Assembly (NCBI RefSeq): GCF_040782645.1 | Contig: NZ_CP160403.1 | Span: 4,306,001 to 4,370,000, forward strand | Direction of reading: 5' to 3' | Origin: Streptomyces sp. HUAS ZL42 | GTDB taxonomy: Bacteria > Actinomycetota > Actinomycetes > Streptomycetales > Streptomycetaceae | DNA: 64,000 nt | Part shown: piece after piece, positions 41,652-50,624 of the stretch | Layout of the letters: every line of letters begins with the position of its first letter | Position numbering within the stretch: position 1 is the stretch's first letter | Program-made: the position numbers and the translations under genes | The notes under the pieces: generated by a model | What the model was told of the DNA's origin: nothing | Database searches by the model: none | Seen by the model: only the letters and a program-made list of their open reading frames with translations

Positions 41652-43016
41652 TCACGGCGTGAGGTAGGTGTGGAAGACGTTCTCGGGGTCGTAGGCGGCC
41701 TTCAGCGCCCGCAGCCGCTCCCAGTCGTCCGGGGTGTACGACCGCCTGGCCCGGGACGGGTCGGCGGTCAGGTCGGCCTCGGCGATGTAGTGGCCGGTTC
41801 CGTAGGGCTCGACGGCCCCCATGGTGTCCCGGAGCCAGCGCGTGTTGGCGGCGTCCTCGGCCGGGTCGTCCCAGATCGCGAACGGGGCGAGATAGGTCTC
41901 GCCCAGGACCGAGAACGCCATGCCCTCGGAGAGGGTGCGGTCCCGCGAGGCCGGCCACAGGGGCGCGAGGACGAGCGACTGCTCGGAGGGGGCCTGGGCG
42001 ATCGAGGCGGCGAGCGCGGGCAGCAGGATCTCGTACGGGGTGTCCGACCACAGGGTGTCCACCACGTTGCGGTGGCCTCTCGGCCAGAACTCGGACGACG
42101 TGCCGTACAGGTCCTCGAAGGTCTTCGGCTCGTCCGTCTTCTGGAACAGGGCGCGTTCGGCGATCGGGCAGATCCGCAGCGGTTCCAGGCAGTGGACGGC
42201 CTCCTCGCTGGTGCGGGCGAAGGCGGTGCCGGTGAAGCTGATCACCTTGGGCCTCGGCGTCGCCGCCGTGATCTCGGGGGAGGCGGTGGCGAGCATGAAG
42301 GACGCCTCGACGTTCGCCGGAAGCCGCCGGGCCGCCGCGGTGGCCCAGCGGATCACCGGTTCGACGTCTTCCAGGGGGAAGGCGTACGTGGTCTCGGCGA
42401 CGGCCGTCGGGAGGTCGTGCAGGGTCACGTGGAAGCGGGTGGCGACGGCGAAGAAGCCGGGTCCCGCGCCGCGCGCGGCCCAGAAGAGGTCGGGGTGCTC
42501 GTCCTGGCTGCAGGTGAGGGACGTGCCGTCCGCGGTGACCACCTCGACCGCCCGCACGCTCGCGGCGGCCGGTCCGAGGGCGCCGGAGTTCCAGCCGAGT
42601 CCGCCGCTGAGGAGGAAGCCGCTCAGGGCGACGGGTCCGCAGTGTCCGGCCGGGAAGGCGAGGCCGTACGGGGCGAGCGCGGCGACGAACTCGCGCCCGG
42701 TGAGGGCGGGTTGCACGCTCGCGGTGCGCGAACCGGGGTCGATCTCGCAGGCGCCCAGCGCGGAGAGGTCGATGAGCATGCCGCCGTCGCGCAGCGGTGA
42801 GCCGCACCAGCTGTGGCCGTGGGAGCGCAGCGCGATCCGGTGCCCTTCGGAGCGGGCCAGGCGGATGGCGGCCGGGATGTCGCGGTCCGAGGCGACCCGG
42901 ACGATCAGCTCGGGGAAGCGCCGCGGCTTGAGGTCGTTCCACAGCATGGCCGACCAGGTGCCGTCGTAGGCGGCGTCGCCCCGCCGTACGATCTCCCCTT
43001 CGATTTCACCGCTCAT
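41652..43016 (-). CDS. FAD-linked oxidase, berberine-bridge (BBE-like) family
   Basis: The 454-residue flavoenzyme has the FAD_binding_4 domain with RSHGHSWCG, whose second His is the usual covalent attachment residue, and FPAGHCGPVALSGFLLSGGL, whose Cys fits bicovalent attachment. The BBE C-terminal motif YTPDDWERLRALKAAYDPEN, then VFH, is present. No signal peptide, so it is cytosolic. Such enzymes oxidise sugars, alkaloids or secondary metabolite intermediates. Start ATG 43016 is 9 bp after the stop of the ABM-domain gene, so the two are co-transcribed. Confidence 0.88.
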   Translation of the reverse strand: MSGEIEGEIVRRGDAAYDGTWSAMLWNDLKPRRFPELIVRVASDRDIPAAIRLARSEGHRIALRSHGHSWCGSPLRDGGMLIDLSALGACEIDPGSRTASVQPALTGREFVAALAPYGLAFPAGHCGPVALSGFLLSGGLGWNSGALGPAAASVRAVEVVTADGTSLTCSQDEHPDLFWAARGAGPGFFAVATRFHVTLHDLPTAVAETTYAFPLEDVEPVIRWATAAARRLPANVEASFMLATASPEITAATPRPKVISFTGTAFARTSEEAVHCLEPLRICPIAERALFQKTDEPKTFEDLYGTSSEFWPRGHRNVVDTLWSDTPYEILLPALAASIAQAPSEQSLVLAPLWPASRDRTLSEGMAFSVLGETYLAPFAIWDDPAEDAANTRWLRDTMGAVEPYGTGHYIAEADLTADPSRARRSYTPDDWERLRALKAAYDPENVFHTYLTP

Positions 43017-43025
43017 GATGGCTCC

Positions 43026-44003
43026 TCAGCCGGTCGTGAGCCCGAACACCAGGATGCACAGCGCCCAGCACAGCACCACGAGAGCGGCCCCCGTCGCATG
43101 GACGCGCACGGAACGTGCCCGCGGCGGCACCAGCCAGAAGGCGAGAGCACGGTTCACCAAGGGCATCAGGAACCAGGTCAGGATGGAGACGCTCAGCACG
43201 TTGCCGATGAACAGGCCCAGGTAGCCGGGCAGTCCGATGTCGTTCAGCTCGTAACCGACCGTCAGATTCAGGACCATCACGGTGGGATAGAGCGCCAGGA
43301 CCACGGACATGGCCTGCTTCCAGTTGGGCGGGACCGAGTCCCCGGCGCCGCCCCCGAAGCGGAACCAGCCGCTGAACGCCGACCCCACCTTGTGCACGTC
43401 GTAGGCGGAGAAGTAGTTCTCTCCCTCCGCGAGGAGCTTGGCGCGGACGCCGGAGGCGAGCCATTCGTCGAGGTGTTCACGGGTGTCGAAGCGGAAGACG
43501 ACGACCCAGTTGTCCTGGATCCCCTCGACCGGCTTGAACGACTCGGTTCCCATGAACCCCGGAAACCTGCCCTGCGCCTTGAGGACCTTGTCCTGCCACC
43601 GGGCGAAGTCCCCCTCGCGTCCGGGCCGCACATGATGGGAGACGACCGCGGTGACGGCCTCCTCCCTGGCGGGCGGGGGCGCTGCACCGGCGAGGACTTC
43701 CTGCGTCGGCGTCCCGTCGAACAGCGGGCGGCCCTCGGTCAGCAGCTCCCGGCGCTCGCCGGAGTCCAGCCAGGCGGACAGCTGGTCGATACGGGAAAAA
43801 CGGAACACCACCACCCAGGCGCGCTCGTCACCGACGCCCGGGGGATACATCTCCGTCCCCTCGAATCCGTCGAATGCGCGCACCGCCCGATTGGTCCGCT
43901 CCTGCCAGCGCTGATAGTCGTCCTCGCGGCCTTCCCGCACCTTCTGGGAGGTCACGACGGTCGCTCCGTCACCGGCCGGGGCACGGATTGCACGGACACC
44001 CAT
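43026..44003 (-). CDS. tandem antibiotic-biosynthesis-monooxygenase (ABM) protein with membrane tail
   Basis: The 325-residue protein holds two ABM/ferredoxin-like domains (about 12-100, with YQRWQERTNRAVRAFDGFEG; about 115-205, with FARWQDKVLKAQGRFPGFMG). A membrane region of three to four helices follows (about 230-322; MSVVLALYPTVMVLNLTVGY and LGLFIGNVLSVSILTWFLMP). The layout matches a known family of ABM-duplicated membrane proteins of unknown substrate. Start at ATG 44003. First gene of a two-gene operon with the BBE oxidase; divergent from the deaminase at 44069. Confidence 0.83.
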   Translation of the reverse strand: MGVRAIRAPAGDGATVVTSQKVREGREDDYQRWQERTNRAVRAFDGFEGTEMYPPGVGDERAWVVVFRFSRIDQLSAWLDSGERRELLTEGRPLFDGTPTQEVLAGAAPPPAREEAVTAVVSHHVRPGREGDFARWQDKVLKAQGRFPGFMGTESFKPVEGIQDNWVVVFRFDTREHLDEWLASGVRAKLLAEGENYFSAYDVHKVGSAFSGWFRFGGGAGDSVPPNWKQAMSVVLALYPTVMVLNLTVGYELNDIGLPGYLGLFIGNVLSVSILTWFLMPLVNRALAFWLVPPRARSVRVHATGAALVVLCWALCILVFGLTTG

Positions 44004-44068
44004 GCGGAGTAGTCTAGTTCAAAGGGGAGTTATCGGACAAACACGGCAATGACGGGTGGAGGTCCGGC

Positions 44069-44635
44069 ATGGGTCACAAGCAGTTCCTGGCCGAAGCGGT
44101 ACGGCTGGCCACTGAATCCGTCGAAGAAGGCTGGGGTGGCCCGTTCGGTGCCGTCATCACCCGGGACGGCGAAATCGTGGCCCGGGGACAGAACCGTGTG
44201 CTGCTCACCGGCGATCCCACGGCGCACGCCGAAGTGGAGACCATACGCAAGGCCGTGCAGCGCCTGAACCCCGAGGCCCCCTCGATATCGCAGGAACACC
44301 AGAACGAGAGCACGCTCGAATACATTCAGCGCCCCGAAGGCTCCCCCGACCCGGTGCCGGAGCGAGCCAGGATGCTCAAGGGCTGCTCGATCTACATCAG
44401 CGGCGCACCCTGCCCGATGTGCATGAGCGCCATCTATTGGTCGCGGATCGACAACGTCTACTACAGCTGCGATCTCCACGCCACACGCGAGATCGGCTTC
44501 GACGACGCCTTCCAGTACGAGGACTTCCAGAAGCCCCTCGACCAGCGCCGGATCCACGTCGAGCAGATCCACCCCGAACTCGGCGCCCAGGCCTACGAAG
44601 CCTGGGCGTTCAAGCCCGATCGTCACCCCTACTGA
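44069..44635 (+). CDS. nucleoside/guanine deaminase, cytidine-deaminase-like fold
   Basis: The 188-residue zinc deaminase has the catalytic HAE in TGDPTAHAEVETIR and the zinc-binding PCPMC in YISGAPCPMCMSAIYWSR. A roughly 45-residue insertion between the motifs (NPEAPSISQEHQNESTLEYI onward) is longer than in TadA or guanine deaminase. The tail AWAFKPDRHPY resembles bacterial guanine deaminases of the CDA fold. Start ATG 44069, 6 nt after GGAGG. Substrate could be guanine, another purine or a secondary metabolite. Confidence 0.83.
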   Translation: MGHKQFLAEAVRLATESVEEGWGGPFGAVITRDGEIVARGQNRVLLTGDPTAHAEVETIRKAVQRLNPEAPSISQEHQNESTLEYIQRPEGSPDPVPERARMLKGCSIYISGAPCPMCMSAIYWSRIDNVYYSCDLHATREIGFDDAFQYEDFQKPLDQRRIHVEQIHPELGAQAYEAWAFKPDRHPY

Positions 44636-44695
44636 CGTACCCGAGACGGGGGTTGCGGCGAGGAGTGCCGTCGGGGCGACCTCCTCGCCGCTCCG

Positions 44696-46402
44696 TCAGG
44701 TCGTCGTACGACGCCGGCGCGCCCCGGGCCGACGCTCGCTCGGCCGCGTGACCGGGTCGCCCGCCTCGAGCGCCGCGGTCCTGCGCCGCAGCCCGAAGTC
44801 GGCCAGCGCCTCCGCCAGTTTGTGCACGGACGGCTCGGGCGCCATCACGTCGACCCGGAGCCCGTGCTCCTCCGCGGTCTTCGCGGTGGCGGGTCCGATG
44901 CACGCGATGACGGTCACGTTGTGCGGCTTCCCGGCGATTCCCACCAGGTTGCGCACCGTGGAGGACGAGGTGAAGAGCACGGCGTCGAAGCCGCCGCCCT
45001 TGATCGCCTCCCGCGTCTCCGCCGGCGGCGGCGAGGCGCGCACGGTCCGGTAGGCGGTGACGTCGTCGACCTCCCAGCCCAGCTCGATCAGCCCGGCGAC
45101 GAGCGTCTCCGTGGCGATGTCCGCGCGTGGCAGGAAGACCCGGTCGATCGGGTCGAAGACCGGGTCGTACGGCGGCCAGTCCTCCAGCAGACCGGCGGCC
45201 GACTGCTCCCCGCTCGGCACCAGGTCCGGCTTCACACCGAAGGCGATGAGCGCCTTCGCGGTCTGCTCGCCGACCGCGGCGACCTTGATGCCGGCGAAGG
45301 CACGGGCATCGAGCCCGTACTCCTCGAACTTCTCCCGCACGGCCTTGACGGCGTTGACGGACGTGAAGGCGATCCACTCGTAGCGGCCCGTCACCAGGCC
45401 CTTCACCGCCCGCTCCATCTGCTGCGGCGTACGCGGCGGTTCCACGGCGATCGTCGGCACCTCGTGCGGTACGGCGCCGTAGGACTGCAGCTGGTCGGAG
45501 AGCGACGCCGCCTGCTCCTTCGTCCGCGGCACGAGCACCCTCCAGCCGAACAGCGGCTTGGACTCGAACCACGCCAACTGGTCGCGCTGGGCCGGGGCGG
45601 AACGCTCACCGACCACGGCTATCACAGACCGGCCGCCCTCCGGCGAGGGCAGAACCTTCGCCTGCTTCAGCGTCTGCGCGATCGTGCCCAGCGTCGCCGT
45701 CCACGTCCGCTGCCGCGTCGTCGTACCGGCCACCGTCACGGTCATGGGTGTGTCCGGCTTGCGGCCCGCGGCCACCAGCTCACCGGCCGCCGCCGCGACG
45801 GAGTCGAGCGTCGTCGACACGACCACGGTCCCGTCCGACGCCCCCACCTCCGTCCAGCACCGGTCCGAGGCCGTCCGCGCGTCCACGAACCGTACGTCCG
45901 CGCCCTGCGCGTCGCGCAGCGGCACACCCGCGTACGCGGGCACGCCGACGGCCGCGGCGACACCCGGCACGACCTCGAAGGGCACACCCGCCGCGGCGCA
46001 CGCGAGCATTTCCTCGGCGGCGTACGTATCTAGTCCCGGGTCCCCGGACACCGCACGGACGACCCGCCTGCCGCCCCGCGCGGCCTCCATGACAAGATGT
46101 GCGGCATCCCGCACCGCGGGGCCACCAGCGGTTGTTGACGTGCCGTCAACAACCGCAAGCTGAGGCGTGCCCGTGCCCGGAACAGGGTCCGACGAAGGAT
46201 CCGTCTCCGTGTTCACGACGGCGACGCCCGGCCTGGCGTGGGCGCGCACGACGTCGAGCACCTCGTGCTCGGCGACGAGAACGTCCGCGTTCGCCAGCGC
46301 CTCGACGGCGCGCAGAGTCAGCAGTCCCGGATCCCCGGGTCCGGCACCGAGGAAGGTGACGTGCCCGTGTTCCGGACCGGCGGGAAGGGTGGTGGGGCTC
46401 AA
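44696..46402 (-). CDS. hemD: uroporphyrinogen-III synthase fused to a degenerate SUMT-like domain
   Basis: The 568-residue protein starts at TTG 46402, overlapping the hemC stop (TTGA). Residues about 10-260 are a tetrapyrrole methylase fold (VTFLGAGPGDPGLLTLRAVE), but the usual GDPFVFGRG loop is changed to GDPGLDTYAAEE, so methylation may be impaired. Residues about 270-540 are HemD (GWRVLVPRTKEQAASLSDQL, then AFTSVNAVKAV and CIGPATAKTAEEHGL). HemD cyclises hydroxymethylbilane to uroporphyrinogen III. The extra C-terminal basic tail is low complexity. Last gene of the rex-hem operon. Confidence 0.92.
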   Translation of the reverse strand: MSPTTLPAGPEHGHVTFLGAGPGDPGLLTLRAVEALANADVLVAEHEVLDVVRAHARPGVAVVNTETDPSSDPVPGTGTPQLAVVDGTSTTAGGPAVRDAAHLVMEAARGGRRVVRAVSGDPGLDTYAAEEMLACAAAGVPFEVVPGVAAAVGVPAYAGVPLRDAQGADVRFVDARTASDRCWTEVGASDGTVVVSTTLDSVAAAAGELVAAGRKPDTPMTVTVAGTTTRQRTWTATLGTIAQTLKQAKVLPSPEGGRSVIAVVGERSAPAQRDQLAWFESKPLFGWRVLVPRTKEQAASLSDQLQSYGAVPHEVPTIAVEPPRTPQQMERAVKGLVTGRYEWIAFTSVNAVKAVREKFEEYGLDARAFAGIKVAAVGEQTAKALIAFGVKPDLVPSGEQSAAGLLEDWPPYDPVFDPIDRVFLPRADIATETLVAGLIELGWEVDDVTAYRTVRASPPPAETREAIKGGGFDAVLFTSSSTVRNLVGIAGKPHNVTVIACIGPATAKTAEEHGLRVDVMAPEPSVHKLAEALADFGLRRRTAALEAGDPVTRPSERRPGARRRRTTT

Positions 46403-47367
46403 TGTGCTCGCTCCCCCATCAGACCGGCCGCGCCCTGCGCAAACATCTCGGCAGCGAGTTCGCGACCGAGCGCAAGCGCCTGGTCGTGCGTCTCGGGCAC
46501 GGGACCGGTGGTGGACAGCTGCACCGTGCTGGTGCCGTCGGTCGTGCCGACGACTCCCCGCAGGCGCATTTCCTTGACAATCTGCCCGTCGAGCAGGTCG
46601 GCCAGCGCCCCCACAGGGGCGCTGCAACCGGCCTCCAGGGCGGCGAGCAGTGACCGCTCGGCGGTCACGGCGGCCCGCGTGAGCGGGTCGTCGAGCTCGC
46701 CGAGCGCGGCGATCAGGTCCGCGTTGTCCGCGGCACACTCGATCGCCAGGGCCCCCTGGCCGGGGGCGGGCAGAACCGTGTCGACCGACAGGAAGTCGGT
46801 CACCTCGTCGCCACGACCGATCCGGTTCAGGCCGGCCGCGGCGAGCACGACCGCGTCGAGCTCTCCGTCCCGGACGAAACCGATCCGCGTGTCGACGTTC
46901 CCGCGTATCGGGACCGTCTCTATGTCCAGCCCGTGGCCGCGTGCGTACGCGTTCAGCTGGGCCATGCGGCGCGGCGAGCCGGTGCCGATCCGCGCCCCAC
47001 GGGGCAGGTCGGTGAACTTCAGCGCGTCCCGGGCGACGATCACGTCCCGCGGGTCCTCACGCTCGGGAATCGCGACCAGCACCAGTTCCCCGGGCTGTGT
47101 CGTCGGCAGGTCCTTCAGCGAGTGCACCGCGAAGTCGACCTCGCCCCTGAGCAGCGCGTCCCGCAGCGCGGTCACGAAGACGCCCGTGCCGCCGATCTGC
47201 GCGAGGTGCTCGCGCGAGACATCGCCGTACGTGGCGATCTCGACCAGCTCGACGGGCCGTCCGGTCACCGCGCTCACGGCGTCCGCCACCTGCCCGGACT
47301 GGGCCATGGCGAGTTTGCTGCGCCTGGTCCCGAGCCTCAGCGCGCCCTTCTCACGTGGGTCACTCAT
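46399..47367 (-). CDS. hemC: hydroxymethylbilane synthase (porphobilinogen deaminase)
   Basis: The 322-residue enzyme polymerises four porphobilinogens. It keeps LRLGTRRSKLAMAQSGQVAD, the RGNVDTR substrate loop, HSLKDLPT with the catalytic Asp region, and LEAGCSAPVGA, whose Cys carries the dipyrromethane cofactor. Start ATG 47367 overlaps the hemA stop (ATGA) and its own stop overlaps the hemD TTG, so the three enzymes are translationally coupled. Confidence 0.95.
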   Translation of the reverse strand: MSDPREKGALRLGTRRSKLAMAQSGQVADAVSAVTGRPVELVEIATYGDVSREHLAQIGGTGVFVTALRDALLRGEVDFAVHSLKDLPTTQPGELVLVAIPEREDPRDVIVARDALKFTDLPRGARIGTGSPRRMAQLNAYARGHGLDIETVPIRGNVDTRIGFVRDGELDAVVLAAAGLNRIGRGDEVTDFLSVDTVLPAPGQGALAIECAADNADLIAALGELDDPLTRAAVTAERSLLAALEAGCSAPVGALADLLDGQIVKEMRLRGVVGTTDGTSTVQLSTTGPVPETHDQALALGRELAAEMFAQGAAGLMGERAH

Positions 47368-49100
47368 GCCGGCCCTCGGTTCTTCTCGGTGCTGTCCTCG
47401 GCGCGGGAGACGGATGCCACCGTCTCCTGGTCGAGGTCGAACAGGGTCCGCAGCGCGTCCGCGTACCCGGCGCCGCCGGGCTCGGCCGCGAGCTGCTTCA
47501 CCCGTACGGTCGGCGCGTGCAGCAGCTTGTCCACGACGCGCCGCACGGTCTGGGTGATCTCCGCGCGGTGCTTGTCGTCGAGGCCGGGCAGCCTGCCCTC
47601 GAGGCGGGCCATCTCGCCGGCCACCACATCGGCGGCCATGGTGCGCAGCGCGACCACGGTGGGCGTGATGTGCGCGGCCCGCTGGGCCGCCCCGAAGGCC
47701 GCGACCTCGTCGGAGACGATACGCCGGACCTGGTCGACGTCGGCCGTCATCGGAGCGTCCGCGGAGGCCTCGGCGAGCGACTCGATGTCCACCAGGCGCA
47801 CCCCGGCCAGCCGGTGCGCGGCCGCGTCGATGTCGCGGGGCATGGCCAGGTCGAGAAGGAAGAGGACCGGCTCGGGACGGACGGGCCCGGCGACCGGCTC
47901 GGGCCTGCGGCGCTCCGGGATACGGCCGACGGTGGCCACGGTCGCGGCGAGCGCGGTGATCAGCTCGGCGTCGGCCTCGGGGCCGCGGCGGGCGGCCTCC
48001 CGGCGGTCCACCGTGCCGTTGTCGACCCAGGTGGCGTGCTGCTCCAGCGTGGCCGCGTCCATGCCGGCCACGGCCGCCTCCCCCATCACGGAGAAACCGG
48101 ACTGCGCGGCGGACAGATCGAGCGGGCAGCCCTCGTCGGTGCCGACGCTGGTGGGCGGGAGCGGGGTCTCTCGTACGTCCGTCCTGTGCGCGGTGGTACG
48201 GCGGTTGTCGTCGATCTCGGCGACGGGCTCGCCGGTGCGGCCCTCGACCGCCGTCGCGACCGCCTCCGCCGTCAGGACCAGGCCTGTCGCCCCGGTACAG
48301 GAGACGACGACATCGGCACGTGTCAGCTCGAGCGGCACCGACTCCATCGGTACGGCGCGGGCGGACACGGTCGCCGTGTCGCCCTCGGAGAGACGTTGTC
48401 CGTACTGCTCTTCGAGCAGGTGAGCCAGGCGCTCGGCACGGTCCTGGGTGCGGTTGGCGATCACGATCTCGCCGACGCCCGCCCGCGCGAGCGTGGCGGC
48501 GGCCAGGGAGGACATCGAACCGGCGCCGATGACCAGCGCCTTCTTGCCGCGGGCCCATGTCTCGACGTCCGCGCCCGCGGCGAGCTGCTCCAGGCCGAAC
48601 GTGACGAGGGACTGGCCCGCGCGGTCTATGCCCGTCTCGGAGTGGGCGCGCTTGCCGACCCGCAGGGACTGCTGGAACAGGTCGTTCGTGAGGCGGCCCG
48701 CGGTGTGCAGCTCTTGGGCCCTGGCCAGGGAGTCCTTGATCTGGCCGAGGATCTGCCCCTCGCCGACGACCATGGAGTCGAGACCGCAGGCGACCGAGAA
48801 CAGATGGTGGACGGCCCGGTCCTCGTAGTGGACGTACAGGTAGGGCGTGAGCTCGTCGAGGCCGACACCGCTGTGCTGGGCGAGCAGCGTGGACAGCTCG
48901 GCGACACCGGCGTGGAACTTGTCCACGTCGGCGTAGAGCTCGACGCGGTTGCAGGTGGCCAGGACGGCGGCCTCGGTGGCCGGTTCGGCGGCGACCGTGT
49001 CCTGCAGCAGCTTGAACTGGGCGTCCGTGCTCAGCGACACCCGTTCCAGCACGCTGACGGGGGCGCTGCGGTGGCTCAGTCCGACGACCAGGAGACTCAT
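47364..49100 (-). CDS. hemA: glutamyl-tRNA reductase
   Basis: The 578-residue NADPH enzyme reduces glutamyl-tRNA to glutamate-1-semialdehyde, the committed step of the C5 pathway. The catalytic Cys is in VLATCNRVELYADVD (about 50), the quinone-like SVACGLDSMVVGEGQILGQI loop follows, and the NADPH site is KALVIGAGSMSSLAAATL. A roughly 150-residue actinobacterial insertion (about 270-410) makes it longer than the 420-residue Escherichia coli enzyme. Start ATG 49100 overlaps the rex stop (ATGA). Confidence 0.95.
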   Translation of the reverse strand: MSLLVVGLSHRSAPVSVLERVSLSTDAQFKLLQDTVAAEPATEAAVLATCNRVELYADVDKFHAGVAELSTLLAQHSGVGLDELTPYLYVHYEDRAVHHLFSVACGLDSMVVGEGQILGQIKDSLARAQELHTAGRLTNDLFQQSLRVGKRAHSETGIDRAGQSLVTFGLEQLAAGADVETWARGKKALVIGAGSMSSLAAATLARAGVGEIVIANRTQDRAERLAHLLEEQYGQRLSEGDTATVSARAVPMESVPLELTRADVVVSCTGATGLVLTAEAVATAVEGRTGEPVAEIDDNRRTTAHRTDVRETPLPPTSVGTDEGCPLDLSAAQSGFSVMGEAAVAGMDAATLEQHATWVDNGTVDRREAARRGPEADAELITALAATVATVGRIPERRRPEPVAGPVRPEPVLFLLDLAMPRDIDAAAHRLAGVRLVDIESLAEASADAPMTADVDQVRRIVSDEVAAFGAAQRAAHITPTVVALRTMAADVVAGEMARLEGRLPGLDDKHRAEITQTVRRVVDKLLHAPTVRVKQLAAEPGGAGYADALRTLFDLDQETVASVSRAEDSTEKNRGPA

Positions 49101-49858
49101 GCCGGCATCACGGCGGGTACGTCCCCGTCGGGCCCCTGGTCGGTGGACTCCTCGCGGGCGGCGACGGCAGGACCCGAACCGTCGGGCAGAGCCTCCTCGC
49201 CGGCCTTGCGCTGCTCGTGGAAGGCGAGGATCTGCAGCTCGATGGAGAGGTCGACCTTGCGCACGTCGACGCCGTCCGGGACGTTCAGCACGGTCGGCGC
49301 GAAGTTCAGGATAGAGGTGACACCGGCGGCCACGAGCCGGTCGCAGACCTGCTGGGCGGCGCCGGCGGGGGTCGCGATGACACCGATGGACACGCCGTTG
49401 TCCTGGATGATCTTCTCCAGGTCGTCCGTGTGCTGGACGGGGATGCCCGCGACGGGCTTCCCGGCCATCGCCGGGTCGGCGTCGATCAGGGCGGCCACCC
49501 GGAAACCGCGGGAGGCGAAACCGCCGTAGTTGGCGAGCGCGGCGCCGAGGTTACCGATACCGACGATCACGACCGGCCAGTCCTGGGTCAGGCCGAGTTC
49601 GCGGGAGATCTGGTAGACGAGATACTCGACGTCGTAGCCGACGCCCCGGGTCCCGTAGGAGCCGAGGTACGAGAAGTCCTTGCGCAGCTTCGCGGAGTTG
49701 ACCCCCGCCGCGGCGGCCAGCTCCTCGGAGGAGACCGTGGGTACCGAGCGCTCCGACAGCGCGGTCAGGGCTCGGAGGTACAGCGGAAGCCTGGCGACCG
49801 TGGCCTCGGGAATCCCTCGGCTACGGGTCGCCGGTCGGTGAGTTCGGCCAGTTGCCAC
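49097..49858 (-). CDS. rex: redox-sensing transcriptional repressor Rex
   Basis: The 253-residue repressor senses the NADH/NAD+ ratio. It has an N-terminal winged helix (about 10-85; IPEATVARLPLYLRALTALS, then AGVNSAKLRKDFSYLGSYGT). A Rossmann domain follows (VVIVGIGNLGAALANYGGFA, about 92-111) and the domain-swapping C-terminal helix. Start GTG 49858 after AGGAG, matching Streptomyces coelicolor Rex. First gene of the operon and overlapping hemA; a Rex operator lies 75 bp upstream, implying autoregulation. Confidence 0.95.
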   Translation of the reverse strand: MATGRTHRPATRSRGIPEATVARLPLYLRALTALSERSVPTVSSEELAAAAGVNSAKLRKDFSYLGSYGTRGVGYDVEYLVYQISRELGLTQDWPVVIVGIGNLGAALANYGGFASRGFRVAALIDADPAMAGKPVAGIPVQHTDDLEKIIQDNGVSIGVIATPAGAAQQVCDRLVAAGVTSILNFAPTVLNVPDGVDVRKVDLSIELQILAFHEQRKAGEEALPDGSGPAVAAREESTDQGPDGDVPAVMPA

Positions 49859-49932
49859 GGTGCTCCTGCGGGTAGAGCGGGGCTGCGGGCGGTCATACGT
49901 CCCGAGACCGCCCCGTCGACAGCAGGCTATGT

Positions 49933-49954
49933 CTTTGTGAACGCGTGCACAAAG
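49933..49954. promoter_or_regulatory. Rex operator (ROP)
   Basis: The core TTGTGAACGCGTGCACAA (49935-49952) matches the TGTGAACGCGTTCACA consensus with one change, and the flanking CTT/AAG extends the symmetry to 22 bp. It lies upstream of rex. Rex without NADH should repress here; rising NADH would derepress rex and the hem genes. Confidence 0.88.
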
Positions 49955-50162
49955 ATGGTGTCCGATTTGCCCGCCCAACGTGACCGGGCTCACGCACCCC
50001 CGGCTCACGCGTATGGAACCGGCGCACACGCACCATCGTTCCTCTTCTCCTGGGGGCAAAGCCGCACACGCTCCTCAAACGAATCCCGCCCCCGAGACCT
50101 GGTCGCCGTCGATCCTAAGCGACTTTCCGGCCCCTTTGGACTGTTCGGTCAGTGCTCGTTCA

Positions 50163-50450
50163 CTAGTCGGTCAGCGCCTTGCGGAGACGATCCTCGTCGA
50201 CACGCCAGAAGGTGTGCTGCCGCCCGTCGACGAGGACGACGGGGATCTGCTCCCAGTACTGGTCATGGAGTTGCCGGTCCTGAGTGATGTCCTTCCGCTC
50301 CCAGGGGACCCCGAGGTCGGCGCACACCTTCTCCACCACGAGCTGAGCGTCGGCGCACAGGTGACAGTCGGGCTTGCCGATGAGCGTGACGAGCCGGTCC
50401 TGAGGGGCCCTGGGGGTGTTGCGGCGAAAGAGGGGACTCATGTCGGCCAT
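50163..50450 (-). CDS. glutaredoxin-family protein
   Basis: The 95-residue thioredoxin-fold protein has the redox motif CHLC in LIGKPDCHLCADAQLVVEKV and the cis-Pro in IPVVLVDGRQHTFW. Start taken as ATG 50450; ATG 50441 three codons later is equally plausible. It lies upstream of rex in the same direction (the Rex operator is between them), as in Streptomyces coelicolor. Probably a dithiol reductant of unknown partner. Confidence 0.85.
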   Translation of the reverse strand: MADMSPLFRRNTPRAPQDRLVTLIGKPDCHLCADAQLVVEKVCADLGVPWERKDITQDRQLHDQYWEQIPVVLVDGRQHTFWRVDEDRLRKALTD

Positions 50451-50624
50451 TCTCGCGCGCCGGACGAGCGGAGGGCGAGCTTGCGGACGAGCCGTGGAAC
50501 CCCGGGACATCCGTCGGAGAGCGCTGTCGTCCGATCAGTTCTTTAACGACACGGTCGCGGAGAGTTCACAGGCATCAAACCTCCGGACTCCGGAACCAAC
50601 GTCCGGACTGGCTATGCTCACGCC

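Noticed and set aside
45550..45580. tRNA-like GGACTCGAACC string
   Set aside because: It lies inside hemD coding sequence and lacks the rest of a cloverleaf.
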